Of a DNA stretch of 64,000 nucleotides, positions 8,818 through 18,080 are shown in pieces. A model generated the notes under the pieces. It ran no database searches, had not been told where the DNA came from, and worked only from the letters and a program-made list of their open reading frames with translations. Origin of the DNA: Anaerotignum sp. (GTDB lineage: Bacteria > Bacillota > Clostridia > Lachnospirales > Anaerotignaceae). The DNA lies in contig JAHHTU010000002.1 of NCBI GenBank assembly GCA_020024455.1, forward strand, positions 92,280 to 156,279, given 5' to 3'. The first letter of the stretch is position 1; every line of letters starts with the position of its first letter. Both the position numbers and the translations under genes were made by a program.

Positions 8818-9504
8818 TTGTTCTTCTTTTTTCTGTTGTTCTTTTTCTTTCGGTTCTTCTTCCTCATCATCTTCCCATTCGGAAGGGTCAACATCGCCAA
8901 ATGCAGATTTTAAGAAACTTTCCGCATCATCAATCTGCTCCATCTGCATTTCCACAGAATTCATAACAGCTTCTACGCCTTTGACATATTTTTCAATCAC
9001 AGGGTCATTTTCTGTGATTTCATTTTCTGCTTGTTCTGTTTGTGCAGGTTGTTCTTCCGGCTGTGTTTGTGCTTTTTGTGCTTCTTCTGCGTCCAATTCC
9101 TGTACATCTGCATCGTCCCAACATTCTGCTTCATCACAATCAGATGCCTGGTTTTTCATTTTTTCTTTGTATGTTTTGAAATCTTCTTTCAACTCATGTG
9201 CTTTTTCTGTCATACGGAATACTGCACTTCTTACCTTTGGCTGCATTTCATCTGCTTTATCTGCCACTTTTGTTGCCACTTCTTTCACCTTGGGTTGCAA
9301 CTGTTCTGCTTTTTCTCCCATTGTTTTTGCAACACTGCCCAACACATCACCTGCTTTTTCCAATGCATTGCCCACAGCTTTGCCAATGCCGTCTTTTTCC
9401 AAGCCCATGCCATTTTGCAACACAGTCAACAGGCGTTCTGCTTCGTCCACAGTAATGATACCTTTTTCCAACATATTTAAGATTGCCAAGCGTTCTTCTT
9501 TCAT
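8815..9504 (-). CDS. SHOCT-like N-terminal, amphipathic acidic protein (internal start)
   Basis: 229 residues if started at the internal ATG (residue 398 of the longer frame), which follows AATAAGGAGG by seven bases. The N-terminus (ERLAILNMLEKGIITVDEAE) is a short SHOCT-like / YvlB-type helical hairpin: length-of-helix, GxIT, then EAERLL. Residues about 35-115 are amphipathic helices with a repeated QPKVK/QPKVR pattern reminiscent of apolipoprotein-like or LEA-type repeats. The C-terminus is highly acidic (EWEDDEEEE) and Gln/Glu rich. No catalytic motif. Proteins with this N-terminal motif are often linked to envelope stress or membrane association; function here is unknown. Confidence 0.7.
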   Translation of the reverse strand: MKEERLAILNMLEKGIITVDEAERLLTVLQNGMGLEKDGIGKAVGNALEKAGDVLGSVAKTMGEKAEQLQPKVKEVATKVADKADEMQPKVRSAVFRMTEKAHELKEDFKTYKEKMKNQASDCDEAECWDDADVQELDAEEAQKAQTQPEEQPAQTEQAENEITENDPVIEKYVKGVEAVMNSVEMQMEQIDDAESFLKSAFGDVDPSEWEDDEEEEPKEKEQQKKEEQ

Positions 9505-10695
9505 ATTGTATGCCTCCTTATTTGTACGGTTTGCCGTGTGTTTTGTTACAATATAATCTTTTGGTCTTTGTTGTGTTTGTCCATATGCGTATAATATTGC
9601 CTGCACAATACGCTTTGATGCATACCCGTCGCCAAAAGGATTTTTGGCTTGTGCCATTTCCTGATATGCTGTATGGTTTGTCAACAATGTTTTTGTCATC
9701 GTATAAATGGTTTGTTGGTCTGTGCCCGCCAGTTTCAATGTACCTGCTTCCACACCCTCGGGACGCTCGGTGACATTACGCAACACCAAAACCGGTTTAC
9801 CCATAGACGGTACTTCCTCCTGCAAACCACCACTGTCTGTCAAGACCAAAAAAGAACGGCTCATCAAATTATGCATATCTTTCAAATCCAAAGGTTCTGT
9901 CAAATGGATACGGGGGTGGTTGCCCAATATGCGATGGACAGGTTCTGTCACTGCAGGGTTTTTATGCACTGCATACACCACTTCCACATCTGCAAATGCT
10001 TCTACAATCTGTTTGACTGCATGACAAATCTGTTCCAAAGGTTGTCCCAGATTTTCACGACGGTGTGCTGTCATGGCAATGACACGTTTGTTTTCAAAAT
10101 CAATGGTATTCAACACATCTTCATGGAATGTGTATTCTTTTTCAATGGTATGTGCCAATGCATCAATGACCGTATTGCCTGTGATAAAAATACTCTCCGG
10201 ATTGATATTTTCTTTCAACAAATGCTCTTTTGCCAATGCAGTGGGTGCAAAATGAAAATCGGTCAATGTTCCTGTCAAACAACGGTTCATTTCTTCCGGA
10301 AATGGTTGGTATTTATCATATGTCCGCAAACCTGCCTCCACATGACCGACTTTCACCTGATTATAATATGCTGCCAATGCTCCTGCAAATGTGGTGGAAG
10401 TATCTCCATGCACCAGCACAATGTCCGGCTGTTCTTCTGCAATCACCGCTTCCAAGCCAGTCAATGCTCTTGTGGTAATGCCTGCCAATGTCTGACGGCT
10501 TTGCATAATGTTTAAGTCATGTTTGGGGTGCAAATCAAATATTTCCAATACTTGGTCGAGCATTTCTCTATGTTGTGCCGTCACACAGACAACACTTTCA
10601 ATTTGTTCTGTCTGTTCCAATTCTTTGACCAAAGGTGCCATTTTAATGGCTTCGGGACGTGTACCGAATACACTCATCACTTTGATTTTTTTCAT
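8815..10695 (-). CDS. wecB: UDP-N-acetylglucosamine 2-epimerase reading in frame into a SHOCT-like coiled-coil protein
   Basis: One 626-residue frame. Residues 1 to about 385 are a complete non-hydrolysing UDP-GlcNAc 2-epimerase (start KVMSVFGTRPEAIKMAPLV; DTSTTFAGALAA; HVEAGLRT; TAHRREN; LTDSGGLQEEVPSMGKPVL), which makes UDP-ManNAc for envelope polysaccharides. The family normally ends at about 370-385 residues. Here the frame continues through a linker (TKHTANRTNKEAYN) into a second protein whose own ATG at 9504 has a perfect TAAGGAGG site. No stop separates them. Either a fused and a separate product are both made, or a small indel has removed the epimerase stop: one reading-frame shift would put TAA in the ribosome binding site. 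Confidence 0.85.
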   Translation of the reverse strand: MKKIKVMSVFGTRPEAIKMAPLVKELEQTEQIESVVCVTAQHREMLDQVLEIFDLHPKHDLNIMQSRQTLAGITTRALTGLEAVIAEEQPDIVLVHGDTSTTFAGALAAYYNQVKVGHVEAGLRTYDKYQPFPEEMNRCLTGTLTDFHFAPTALAKEHLLKENINPESIFITGNTVIDALAHTIEKEYTFHEDVLNTIDFENKRVIAMTAHRRENLGQPLEQICHAVKQIVEAFADVEVVYAVHKNPAVTEPVHRILGNHPRIHLTEPLDLKDMHNLMSRSFLVLTDSGGLQEEVPSMGKPVLVLRNVTERPEGVEAGTLKLAGTDQQTIYTMTKTLLTNHTAYQEMAQAKNPFGDGYASKRIVQAILYAYGQTQQRPKDYIVTKHTANRTNKEAYNMKEERLAILNMLEKGIITVDEAERLLTVLQNGMGLEKDGIGKAVGNALEKAGDVLGSVAKTMGEKAEQLQPKVKEVATKVADKADEMQPKVRSAVFRMTEKAHELKEDFKTYKEKMKNQASDCDEAECWDDADVQELDAEEAQKAQTQPEEQPAQTEQAENEITENDPVIEKYVKGVEAVMNSVEMQMEQIDDAESFLKSAFGDVDPSEWEDDEEEEPKEKEQQKKEEQ

Positions 10696-10719
10696 AGTAT
10701 GGTTACTCCTTGCTTTGCT

Positions 10720-11598
10720 TTATTTTATACGATTTTCCAATACGCCAATGCCTTCGATTTCACAAGTGACCACATCACCGGATTGCAAAAATTTTGGTGG
10801 GTCAAAGCCCATACCCACGCCTGCGGGTGTCCCCATGGCAATGATGGTGCCTGCTTGTAATGTCATACCTTGCGAAAGTTGGCTGATGACTTTTGCAATA
10901 TGGTTTATCATCAGTGATGTATTGCTGTCTTGTCGCAACTGCCCATTCACAAAACTGCGAATGGCAAGTGCAGGGGGATTTGTAAATTCGTCTTTTGTCA
11001 CAATACATGGGCCAATGGGTGTAAAATCATCTAAACTCTTGCCGAAATACCACTGCTTGTGTGCCGTTTGTAAATTTCTTGCACTCATATCATTGAGTAT
11101 AGTATATCCAAACACCACATCAAACGCCTCTGCTTCGCTGATGTTTTTTGCATTTTTTCCAATGACCACAGCCAATTCCACTTCATAATCCAAACTGTCC
11201 ACAATATCGAAATGTCCGTCAATTTCACCATCTGGCGGCACTGCCTGATTGACTCTTTTTGAAAAATAAATCGGTTGTGGACGTTCTCCGCCAAATGCCG
11301 CATCGCTAAAACGTGCTGCCTCCTGTGCATGGGCATAGTAATTGATGCCCAAACAAATCACATCTTGTTTGGGGTGTATGATTGGAGAAAGGATACGCAC
11401 ATCTTCTACGGGAATGCCTTGCATCAATTCTGTATTGCGTTTGAGTTTTTGCAATTTTTTCTCTGTCATATCTGCGATAAATTCTGTCATATCCTTTGCA
11501 GGGCAGCCCAAATAGTGTGCGGGTACGACTTCTGAACCATCTTGTTTCAAAATACCAACTGCTGTATGTGTACCTTGTGCATATGTCACAACTTTCAT
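10720..11598 (-). CDS. Fumarylacetoacetate hydrolase (FAH) family protein
   Basis: 292 residues. The C-terminal two thirds is the FAH fold: entry strand VICLGINYYAHAQEAARF, metal-binding acidic residues in LDYEVELAVVIGKNA, the VFGYTILNDMSARNLQ loop and GTPAGVGMGFDPPKFLQSGD. Members hydrolyse or decarboxylate beta-dicarbonyl compounds (fumarylpyruvate, acylpyruvates, oxaloacetate) with Mg2+/Mn2+; the exact substrate cannot be assigned. AAAGGAGG precedes the ATG. The gene lies 24 bases upstream of the epimerase. Upstream, an ATATGAT-ACC-ATCATAT inverted repeat (11642-11658) may be an operator. Confidence 0.88.
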   Translation of the reverse strand: MKVVTYAQGTHTAVGILKQDGSEVVPAHYLGCPAKDMTEFIADMTEKKLQKLKRNTELMQGIPVEDVRILSPIIHPKQDVICLGINYYAHAQEAARFSDAAFGGERPQPIYFSKRVNQAVPPDGEIDGHFDIVDSLDYEVELAVVIGKNAKNISEAEAFDVVFGYTILNDMSARNLQTAHKQWYFGKSLDDFTPIGPCIVTKDEFTNPPALAIRSFVNGQLRQDSNTSLMINHIAKVISQLSQGMTLQAGTIIAMGTPAGVGMGFDPPKFLQSGDVVTCEIEGIGVLENRIK

Positions 11599-11826
11599 AA
11601 AACCATACCTCCTTTATACCAAACCATACACTGTATGTTTTATATGATACCATCATATCACAAAACACTTGTTTCGCAAAGTCAAAAACCATGTTTTTTA
11701 CCCTGTATATTCATGTATGCATTTTATTATGCATATTTATTCCCATAAATTCACTAAAATATCATGATTATCCTCCCTCTTTATTCATAAATATACACAA
11801 TATCTTCTATTTTTTGCATTTTATAC

Positions 11827-11855
11827 TTGCAATCTTTTCAACAATGTTGTATAAT
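11827..11855 (+). promoter_or_regulatory. Promoter of argGH
   Basis: TTGCAA (11827-11832), 17 bases, TATAAT (11850-11855), about 60 bases before argG. The 318-base gap between the FAH gene and argG otherwise holds only AT-rich sequence and the inverted repeat at 11642-11658. I could not identify a convincing ARG box, although the AT-rich TATTTATAAATAT stretch at about 11858-11870 is where one might be. Confidence 0.65.
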
Positions 11856-11916
11856 TTATTTATAAATATCCACAGCCATACACACAACAGAACCGTTGAC
11901 ATAAAGGAGGACTTTG

Positions 11917-13134
11917 ATGATGAAAGAAAAAATTGTATTGGCATATTCCGGTGGTTTGGATACCTCTGTTATCATTCCTTGGTTAAAAGAAAATTATGAC
12001 GCCGAAGTCATTGCGGTTTGCGGTGATGTGGGACAGGGCAAAGAAACAGACGGTTTGGAACAAAAAGCATTGCAAACCGGTGCAAGCAAATTATATCTTG
12101 CCGATTTGACAGAAGAGTTTATCACAGATGCCATTTACCCTTGTATCAAAGCAAACGCTGTATATGAAGGAAAATACTTATTGGGAACTTCTATGGCACG
12201 TCCCATCATTGCCAAAAAATTGGTGGAAATCGCAAAAAAAGAGGGAGCAACCGCCATTTGTCACGGTGCTACCGGCAAGGGCAACGACCAAGTACGTTTC
12301 GAATTGACCATCAAAGCATTAGCACCCGAATTGAAAATCATTGCACCTTGGCGTTTGGATACATGGGGTATGGAAAGTCGTGAGGACGAATTGGCATATT
12401 TGGAAGCACACGGTATTCCATTTGCCGCAAAAAAAGAGGATTCTTACAGCCGTGACCGCAACATCTGGCATTTGAGCCATGAAGGTTTGGAATTGGAAGA
12501 CCCCGCAAACGAACCAAACTACAAGCATCTGTTGCAAATGGGTGTCACACCCGAAGATGCCCCCGATACCCCTACCTATATCACACTGGATTTTGAAAAA
12601 GGTATCCCTGTGGCTTTGGACGGCGAAAAACTCTCTCCTGTGGCTTTGTTGACAAAATTGAATGAAGTCGGTGGCAAAAACGGTATTGGTATCACAGATA
12701 TTTGTGAAAACCGTGTGGTGGGCATGAAATCCCGTGGCGTATATGAAACACCGGGCGGTACGATATTGTATTATGCCCATCGTGAACTGGAATATCTTTG
12801 CACAGACAAAAAAACACAGGCATTCAATGAAATTGCAAGCAACAAATTCACAGAATTGGTATACAGTGGGGAATGGTACACACCTTTGCGTGAAGCATTG
12901 AGCAACTATTTTGACAGCGTGAATGAAACCGTCACAGGCAGTGTCAAATTGAAATTATACAAAGGCAACATCACACCCGCAGGTGCAACTTCCCCTTACA
13001 GCTTATACAACGAATCTATGGCAAGCTTTACCACAGGCGAATTATACAACCATAAAGATGCAGACGGATTTATCAATTTGTTTGGATTGCCTTTGAAAGT
13101 GCGTGCAATGATGATGCAAAACAACAAACAATAA
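11917..13134 (+). CDS. argG: Argininosuccinate synthase
   Basis: 405 residues, normal length. Joins citrulline and aspartate using ATP in arginine biosynthesis. The ATP pyrophosphatase loop AYSGGLDTS is at the N-terminus, followed by GTSMARPIIA, the HGATGKGNDQVRFE segment and the citrulline-binding region near residues 175-190 (SYSRDRNIWHLSHEG). The start is ATG 11917 (or 11920), after AAAGGAGG; a TTG three bases upstream is less likely. Cotranscribed with argH 25 bases downstream. Confidence 0.97.
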   Translation: MMKEKIVLAYSGGLDTSVIIPWLKENYDAEVIAVCGDVGQGKETDGLEQKALQTGASKLYLADLTEEFITDAIYPCIKANAVYEGKYLLGTSMARPIIAKKLVEIAKKEGATAICHGATGKGNDQVRFELTIKALAPELKIIAPWRLDTWGMESREDELAYLEAHGIPFAAKKEDSYSRDRNIWHLSHEGLELEDPANEPNYKHLLQMGVTPEDAPDTPTYITLDFEKGIPVALDGEKLSPVALLTKLNEVGGKNGIGITDICENRVVGMKSRGVYETPGGTILYYAHRELEYLCTDKKTQAFNEIASNKFTELVYSGEWYTPLREALSNYFDSVNETVTGSVKLKLYKGNITPAGATSPYSLYNESMASFTTGELYNHKDADGFINLFGLPLKVRAMMMQNNKQ

Positions 13135-13159
13135 TGCAGTTTGAGAAAGGACGATAACC

Positions 13160-14542
13160 ATGCAAAAACTTTGGGGCGGACGTTTTACAAAATCCACAGA
13201 CAGTTTCACAGACCATTTTCATTCTTCCATCGGATTTGACAGCCGTATGTATCATGAAGACATCACAGGCAGTATTGCCCATGCCACCATGCTGGGCAAA
13301 CAAGGCATTATTCCGCAACCAGATGCAGATTTGATTTGCAAAACATTGCAGGAAATCCTTGCAGATATTGAAAACGGAGCTGTGACATTCGATGAAAAAG
13401 CAGAAGATATTCATATGAATATCGAAACCATATTGATTAGCCGTATTGGTGATGTGGGCAAAAAATTACATACCGGCAGAAGCCGGAATGACCAAGTGGC
13501 ATTGGACACCCGTATGTATGCCAAAAAAGAAATCAAAGAAATACAACAACTCCTGAAAACACTCCTTGTGACACTCAACGATTTGGCAGCACAACACACA
13601 GAAACCATATTGCCGGGGTATACCCACTTACAACGGGCACAACCCATCACATTGGCACATCATATTTTGGCTTATGTGGAAATGTTCAAACGGGATTTTG
13701 AAAGACTGCAAGATGCTTACAAACGTACCGATGTATTGCCCTTGGGCAGTGGTGCATTGGCAACCACCACATACTCCATAGACCGTACATTTGTTGCAGA
13801 GCTGTTAGAATTCTCCGCCATTTCCGCAAACAGTATGGACGCCGTTTCCGACAGAGATTTTTGCATGGATTTATTATACGCCCTTTCCATGGTGATGATG
13901 CATTTGAGCCGTTTTTGTGAGGAAATCATATTATGGAGCAGTCACGAATTCCATTTCATAGAACTGGACGACGCATATGCCACAGGTTCTAGTATTATGC
14001 CACAGAAAAAAAATCCCGACATGGCAGAGCTGATTCGTGGCAAAACAGGACGTGTATATGGGCATTTGATGGGACTGCTCACCACCATGAAAGGTTTGCC
14101 TTTGGCATACAACAAAGATATGCAGGAGGACAAAGAAGGGGTATTCGATGCTATGGATACCATCAAAATGTGTCTGCCTGTATTCACCAACATGATGGCA
14201 ACTGCCACATTCTGCAAACAACAGATGTTATCTGCGGCAAAAGGCGGATTTACCAATGCCACAGATGCCGCAGACTGGCTGGTAAAACAAGGCTTGCCAT
14301 TCCGAGATGCACACGCAGTCATTGGGCAGTTGGTACTGTATTGTATCGAACACCAAACCAATTTGGACGATTTATCCCTGGAAGAATATCAAGCCATTTC
14401 CCCGATATTTACAGAGCAGGTATATGATGCCATCAGCGTCAAACAATGCGTCGATGCCAGAAATGTATGGGGCGGCCCTGCCAAAGAAGTCACAGAAAAA
14501 GCCATTGCTCAAAACAAACTCTATTTTGAAAACAATCTATAA
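13160..14542 (+). CDS. argH: Argininosuccinate lyase
   Basis: 460 residues, normal for the fumarase/aspartase superfamily. Splits argininosuccinate to arginine and fumarate. Diagnostic segments: LWGGRF at the N-terminus, DVGKKLHTGRSRNDQVALD (substrate binding), GYTHLQRAQPI with the conserved His, and the signature GSSIMPQKKNPD near residue 278 that carries the catalytic serine. Last gene of argGH before a strong terminator. Confidence 0.97.
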   Translation: MQKLWGGRFTKSTDSFTDHFHSSIGFDSRMYHEDITGSIAHATMLGKQGIIPQPDADLICKTLQEILADIENGAVTFDEKAEDIHMNIETILISRIGDVGKKLHTGRSRNDQVALDTRMYAKKEIKEIQQLLKTLLVTLNDLAAQHTETILPGYTHLQRAQPITLAHHILAYVEMFKRDFERLQDAYKRTDVLPLGSGALATTTYSIDRTFVAELLEFSAISANSMDAVSDRDFCMDLLYALSMVMMHLSRFCEEIILWSSHEFHFIELDDAYATGSSIMPQKKNPDMAELIRGKTGRVYGHLMGLLTTMKGLPLAYNKDMQEDKEGVFDAMDTIKMCLPVFTNMMATATFCKQQMLSAAKGGFTNATDAADWLVKQGLPFRDAHAVIGQLVLYCIEHQTNLDDLSLEEYQAISPIFTEQVYDAISVKQCVDARNVWGGPAKEVTEKAIAQNKLYFENNL

Positions 14543-14545
14543 AAC

Positions 14546-14580
14546 AAAAAACCAAGAGAATAGATTCTCTTGGTTTTTTT
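14546..14580. terminator. Bidirectional terminator between argH and spoIIP
   Basis: AAAAACCAAGAGAA / TTCTCTTGGTTTTT hairpin with a four-base loop and T-run, between convergent genes; on the minus strand it abuts the spoIIP stop. Confidence 0.88.
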
Positions 14581-15649
14581 ATGTATCCCCCAACAACACT
14601 GCCGCCAGCACTTCTGCCAAAGGCTCCATGGCATTTCTTGCCTCTGCCTTTGTGTTGGTTTGTGCCCCCACTTCAATGAGTGTGGAACGGGGTTTCATAT
14701 GTAAACTAAACCGATACGCATTCAAATAGATACGTCTTGCAAAATTGGGAAACCTTGCGTTTGCCTGCATTTGCATTTGCAAACTAAATGCCAGATTATC
14801 CTCGATATACGGATTGGATAAGCCCGGAGCCGGTATGGGATTGCCGCCTTGGTTCAGGCGACAAAGTCCATTGAAAAACATCACTTGGGCACAATCTTTC
14901 CCGTTGATATTGGTCACCAATTTTGTCCCCTCTGCCACACCATCTCTATGCATATCAATACAAACTTTGATGGAGGGGTGTTCTTCCAATATCTGCCGAA
15001 TGGGTGGCTCCATGCGTTCATATGCACCGGTGATTTGCCCCTTGCCATTGACCATATCATACACCCCTTCATGATGCAACACCGAAATGCCATATTTCTG
15101 CTCTAACAATTCTTTCAGATATTCTCCCACACCACAAATGCCTTCGTCCAAACCCTTTGTCATATCGCTGTCTGCAAATGCTTCCGATGCGTGCGTATGA
15201 AATATCAACACCTGTGGCTCTTGGCTGTTTTTTTCAATGGTAAAATCTTTTGCCAATGCCTTTTGGGTATCAATATCTTCCGGCAAAAATGCCGTTCTAT
15301 GGTCTACCACATAATAATTTTTTTTCAGATATGCAAAGTCTTGTATATTCTGTAATTCCTGTTCCGAAATTTTGACATCTGCAACGTCTGCCTTGGATTG
15401 CTCAAACGTAATATCTTCCATACCAAGCAAGCCCTTTTTTCCGTTTTGTTGCTTTGCTTGCGGCTCTGCAACGGCAGTCACTGCTTTTGTATCTGTCAAC
15501 TCGGCTTTTGGTACTTGTCCGGGCAATATCTCTTGTAATGCAAAAACCGCTCCACCCATGGGCCAAAGTACAGGCAATGCTACCACAAATACCAGCATAC
15601 CCAACAAATTGCGTCGCAATATGCGTGCTTGCTTTTCTTTTTTCCCCAT
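14579..15649 (-). CDS. spoIIP: Stage II sporulation protein P (septal peptidoglycan amidase/endopeptidase)
   Basis: 356 residues from the ATG at 15649, which follows GAAAGGAGGC; an in-frame extension to 15814 lacks a binding site. A basic N-terminus and one membrane helix (about 18-40) anchor it in the membrane. The amidase_3-like SpoIIP domain begins near residue 165: zinc ligand His in VLIFHTHASEAF, the GVGEYLKELLEQKYG helix, a second ligand in VCIDMHRDG, and the STLIEVGAQTNT acidic residue. With SpoIID and SpoIIM it degrades septal wall during engulfment. Evidence that the organism, or a recent ancestor, forms endospores. In many genomes it follows gpr; here it does not. Confidence 0.92.
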   Translation of the reverse strand: MGKKEKQARILRRNLLGMLVFVVALPVLWPMGGAVFALQEILPGQVPKAELTDTKAVTAVAEPQAKQQNGKKGLLGMEDITFEQSKADVADVKISEQELQNIQDFAYLKKNYYVVDHRTAFLPEDIDTQKALAKDFTIEKNSQEPQVLIFHTHASEAFADSDMTKGLDEGICGVGEYLKELLEQKYGISVLHHEGVYDMVNGKGQITGAYERMEPPIRQILEEHPSIKVCIDMHRDGVAEGTKLVTNINGKDCAQVMFFNGLCRLNQGGNPIPAPGLSNPYIEDNLAFSLQMQMQANARFPNFARRIYLNAYRFSLHMKPRSTLIEVGAQTNTKAEARNAMEPLAEVLAAVLLGDT

Positions 15650-15759
15650 TGTGTTGCCTCCTTTCGGTCTGCAATTATGATATGTTGCAAAACCGAAAAA
15701 AAGAACACAAATATATTCGGATACTTTTACACAAACATACAGATTTCGATGGGATATGC

Positions 15760-16155
15760 TCAAATTTTGATTTCTTTTCGATTGGCAATGCTCAGATACT
15801 CTCCCATACAACACCCCATCACAACCACTTTACAAGTAAAAAACGACCAACTGCCATCTTCATACGCCGCAACCGCACCGGACAAAAAGTCATTCACCAT
15901 TTTTTTACTTTGTTCTGCCTGCTGTTTGGGGAACAAAGAAACAAAAGTTTCCAATGTTCCACAAAATGCCAATGCATTGGGCAACACCACACCACCGGTC
16001 AACAAGATACTCTGCAACTGCTTTTCAGAAAGCAAATGTCCCGCATTTCCACCGGCTTGCAACCATTCCTGTTCTGCTTGTTTGTCATCTCCCAAACAAA
16101 TGAGTATTTTCTCATGCTGTTTTTGCAATGTTTCCAATGCTTCTCGCAATATCAT
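15760..16155 (-). CDS. Hypothetical small soluble protein
   Basis: 131 residues from the ATG at 16155, preceded by AAAGGAGGA. No signal peptide or clear membrane helix; the N-terminal half is helical (LREALETLQKQHEKILICLGDD), the C-terminal half has small hydrophobic strands and paired cysteines (VVMGCCMGEYL). I do not recognise the family. It sits between the pot operon terminator and spoIIP, in the same direction as both. No promoter was seen. Confidence 0.55.
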   Translation of the reverse strand: MILREALETLQKQHEKILICLGDDKQAEQEWLQAGGNAGHLLSEKQLQSILLTGGVVLPNALAFCGTLETFVSLFPKQQAEQSKKMVNDFLSGAVAAYEDGSWSFFTCKVVVMGCCMGEYLSIANRKEIKI

Positions 16156-16171
16156 ACATATCCTCCTTTTC

Positions 16172-16197
16172 AAAAAAGCCATGCAAACTGCATGGCT
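16172..16197 (-). terminator. Terminator of the polyamine ABC operon
   Basis: On the minus strand AGCCATGCA / TGCATGGCT with a three-base loop and a following run of T, starting ten bases after the potD stop. Confidence 0.85.
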
Positions 16198-16206
16198 CAA
16201 AACATT

Positions 16207-17289
16207 TTATTTTGTTGCTTTTACTTTAATCCAAAGTTCTGCCAATGTTTTTTTCAAAACAGGGTTGTCTACAAAAACTTCGTCCTTTTCATACCCTGCA
16301 CGAGGCAAATATGCTTCGTTTTCTGCAAACAAACCACCTTCACCGCTCAATTCGTCCAAAACTTCTTGGTTGGAAGATGCATAACCGACATATTCGGAAT
16401 TGCCCATAGAGGCATCATATGTCAATACATAATTGATAAATTCATGTGCCAATTTTGGATTAGGGGCATTGGCAGGAATCACCATAGCATCGCTCCAAAT
16501 GTTTGTACCTTCGCTTGGCATATAGAAGCTCATATCGGGATTTTCTTCCAATATCGTGGTTGCATCACCGCTGTATACCACAGCGATATCTTTTGTGCCA
16601 TTTATCATGCCGTCAATGACTTCATCTGTCACATACACAGGTTCCATGGTGTTGTTCATATCCAGCAACCATTGGTATGCTTCTTGGATTTGTGCTTCAT
16701 TTTCTGTATTCATGGAGTAGCCCAATGCTTTCAATGCCATCATGAAGGAGTCACGTTCGGAGTCATAGATATAAATTTTACCTTTATAATCTGTGTTTCT
16801 CAAAATTTCATATCCTTGTTCTTCCACCACAGCAGGGTCTACATTGTTATGGTTGTAAACAATCCCAACACTGCCCCAGAAATAAGGCACAGAATATTTG
16901 TTTTGTGGGTCATAAGGCAAGTTTTTTACGCCTTCTACCACATTTGTCATATTGGGTACCAAAGACAAATCCAATTCCTGTAACATATCCTGAGAAATCA
17001 TACGCTGTATCATATAATCAGAAGGCACCAATATATCATATGCATCGCCTGCCTGCAATTTTGTATACATCATTTCATTGGAGTCAAAATATTCCACAAT
17101 GACTTTGACACCAAATTCTTTTTCAAAATCGCTGATAAGGGTATCCCCCATATATTCGCCCCAGTTATACAGCTTCAATGTATCAGAGCCGTATTTTTCG
17201 ATAGCTCCTTCCGATGTAGCGTCACCACCGCCTCCACAGCCTGTCAACAACATTGCACTTGCCAGTGCCAAAGCAATTCCTTTTTTCAT
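16207..17289 (-). CDS. potD: Spermidine/putrescine-binding lipoprotein of ABC transporter
   Basis: 360 residues. Lipoprotein signal MKKGIALALASAMLLTGCGG with the lipobox Cys18. The mature part is a class of extracellular solute-binding protein typical of PotD/PotF: LKLYNWGEYMGDTLISDFEK, YDILVPSDYMIQRM, VPYFWGSVGIVYN and DRDS-like GKIYIYDSERDSFM, NGTKDIAVVYSGDAT. The polyamine amino-group clamp residues (Trp and Asp/Glu) seem present, but specificity among putrescine, spermidine or related cations is not certain. Its ATG overlaps the stop of the permease gene upstream (ATGA). Confidence 0.92.
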   Translation of the reverse strand: MKKGIALALASAMLLTGCGGGGDATSEGAIEKYGSDTLKLYNWGEYMGDTLISDFEKEFGVKVIVEYFDSNEMMYTKLQAGDAYDILVPSDYMIQRMISQDMLQELDLSLVPNMTNVVEGVKNLPYDPQNKYSVPYFWGSVGIVYNHNNVDPAVVEEQGYEILRNTDYKGKIYIYDSERDSFMMALKALGYSMNTENEAQIQEAYQWLLDMNNTMEPVYVTDEVIDGMINGTKDIAVVYSGDATTILEENPDMSFYMPSEGTNIWSDAMVIPANAPNPKLAHEFINYVLTYDASMGNSEYVGYASSNQEVLDELSGEGGLFAENEAYLPRAGYEKDEVFVDNPVLKKTLAELWIKVKATK

Positions 17290-18077
17290 ACTCTTTTTCT
17301 CCTTTTCTCTTTCATAATTGGTACTACATTAACAATCATCAACACCAGTGTAATTAACAAAATTACCAGTGTGGATAATGCATTGATAGATGGATTGATA
17401 CGTTTACTCATGGTATATACCAATATAGATATATTGTTGACACCATTTCCTGTGACAAAATAAGAAATGATAAAGTCATCAAAGCTCATGGTAAATGCAA
17501 TCAATGCTCCGGAAATAATACCAGGCATAATCTGTGGTACAATCACTTTTGTCAATGCCTGAAACGGTGTTGCACCCAAGTCTAGTGCTGCATCTGCCAA
17601 ATTGGGGTCCAAAGAACGCAATTTCGGCGAAACAGACAGTATGACATATGGTGTACAAAACATAATATGTGCCAAAAGCAATGTCAAAAAGCCTTTTTCC
17701 ACACCAATGGCACTAAAAAACATCAATAAGCCGATGGCTGTTACAATTTCCGGATTCATAATCGGTAAATTGTTGATTTGTTCCACTACATTTCTTAACA
17801 CACGACGACAGCGGGAAAGACCAATCGCCGCCAATGTACCCACAATGGTTGAAACAATGGTTGCCAATATGGCAATCACAATGGTATATACAATGGCATT
17901 CATCATATTGCTGTCTGCAAACATTTTTTCATACCATCGCAGTGAAAATCCACTGAGTTTTGTCAACGAACGGGAATCATTAAATGAAAATACAATGATA
18001 TACAATATAGGGAGATAAAAAAACAATGTAGTCAACCCTAATATGATTTTGGAAACCATTCTTTTCTTTTTTTCCAT
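17286..18077 (-). CDS. potC: Polyamine ABC transporter permease, PotC type
   Basis: 263 residues with six membrane helices. Binding-protein-dependent transport permease; the EAA loop is ADAALDLGATPFQALTKVIVPQIMPGI. N-terminus KKRMVSKIILGLTTLFFYLPI and the TKLSGFSLRWYEKMF segment are typical of PotC. Sits between potB (three-base gap) and potD (overlap). Confidence 0.93.
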   Translation of the reverse strand: MEKKKRMVSKIILGLTTLFFYLPILYIIVFSFNDSRSLTKLSGFSLRWYEKMFADSNMMNAIVYTIVIAILATIVSTIVGTLAAIGLSRCRRVLRNVVEQINNLPIMNPEIVTAIGLLMFFSAIGVEKGFLTLLLAHIMFCTPYVILSVSPKLRSLDPNLADAALDLGATPFQALTKVIVPQIMPGIISGALIAFTMSFDDFIISYFVTGNGVNNISILVYTMSKRINPSINALSTLVILLITLVLMIVNVVPIMKEKRRKRV

Positions 18078-18080
18078 ATG

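Noticed and set aside
11827..11900. ArgR operator before argG
   Set aside because: AT-rich dyads exist, but none matches the ARG box well enough by eye.
15454..16983. 509-residue plus-strand frame across spoIIP start, the small gene and potD
   Set aside because: Antisense to three convincing genes; Cys/His/Phe-rich composition typical of antisense frames; no promoter or ribosome binding site.
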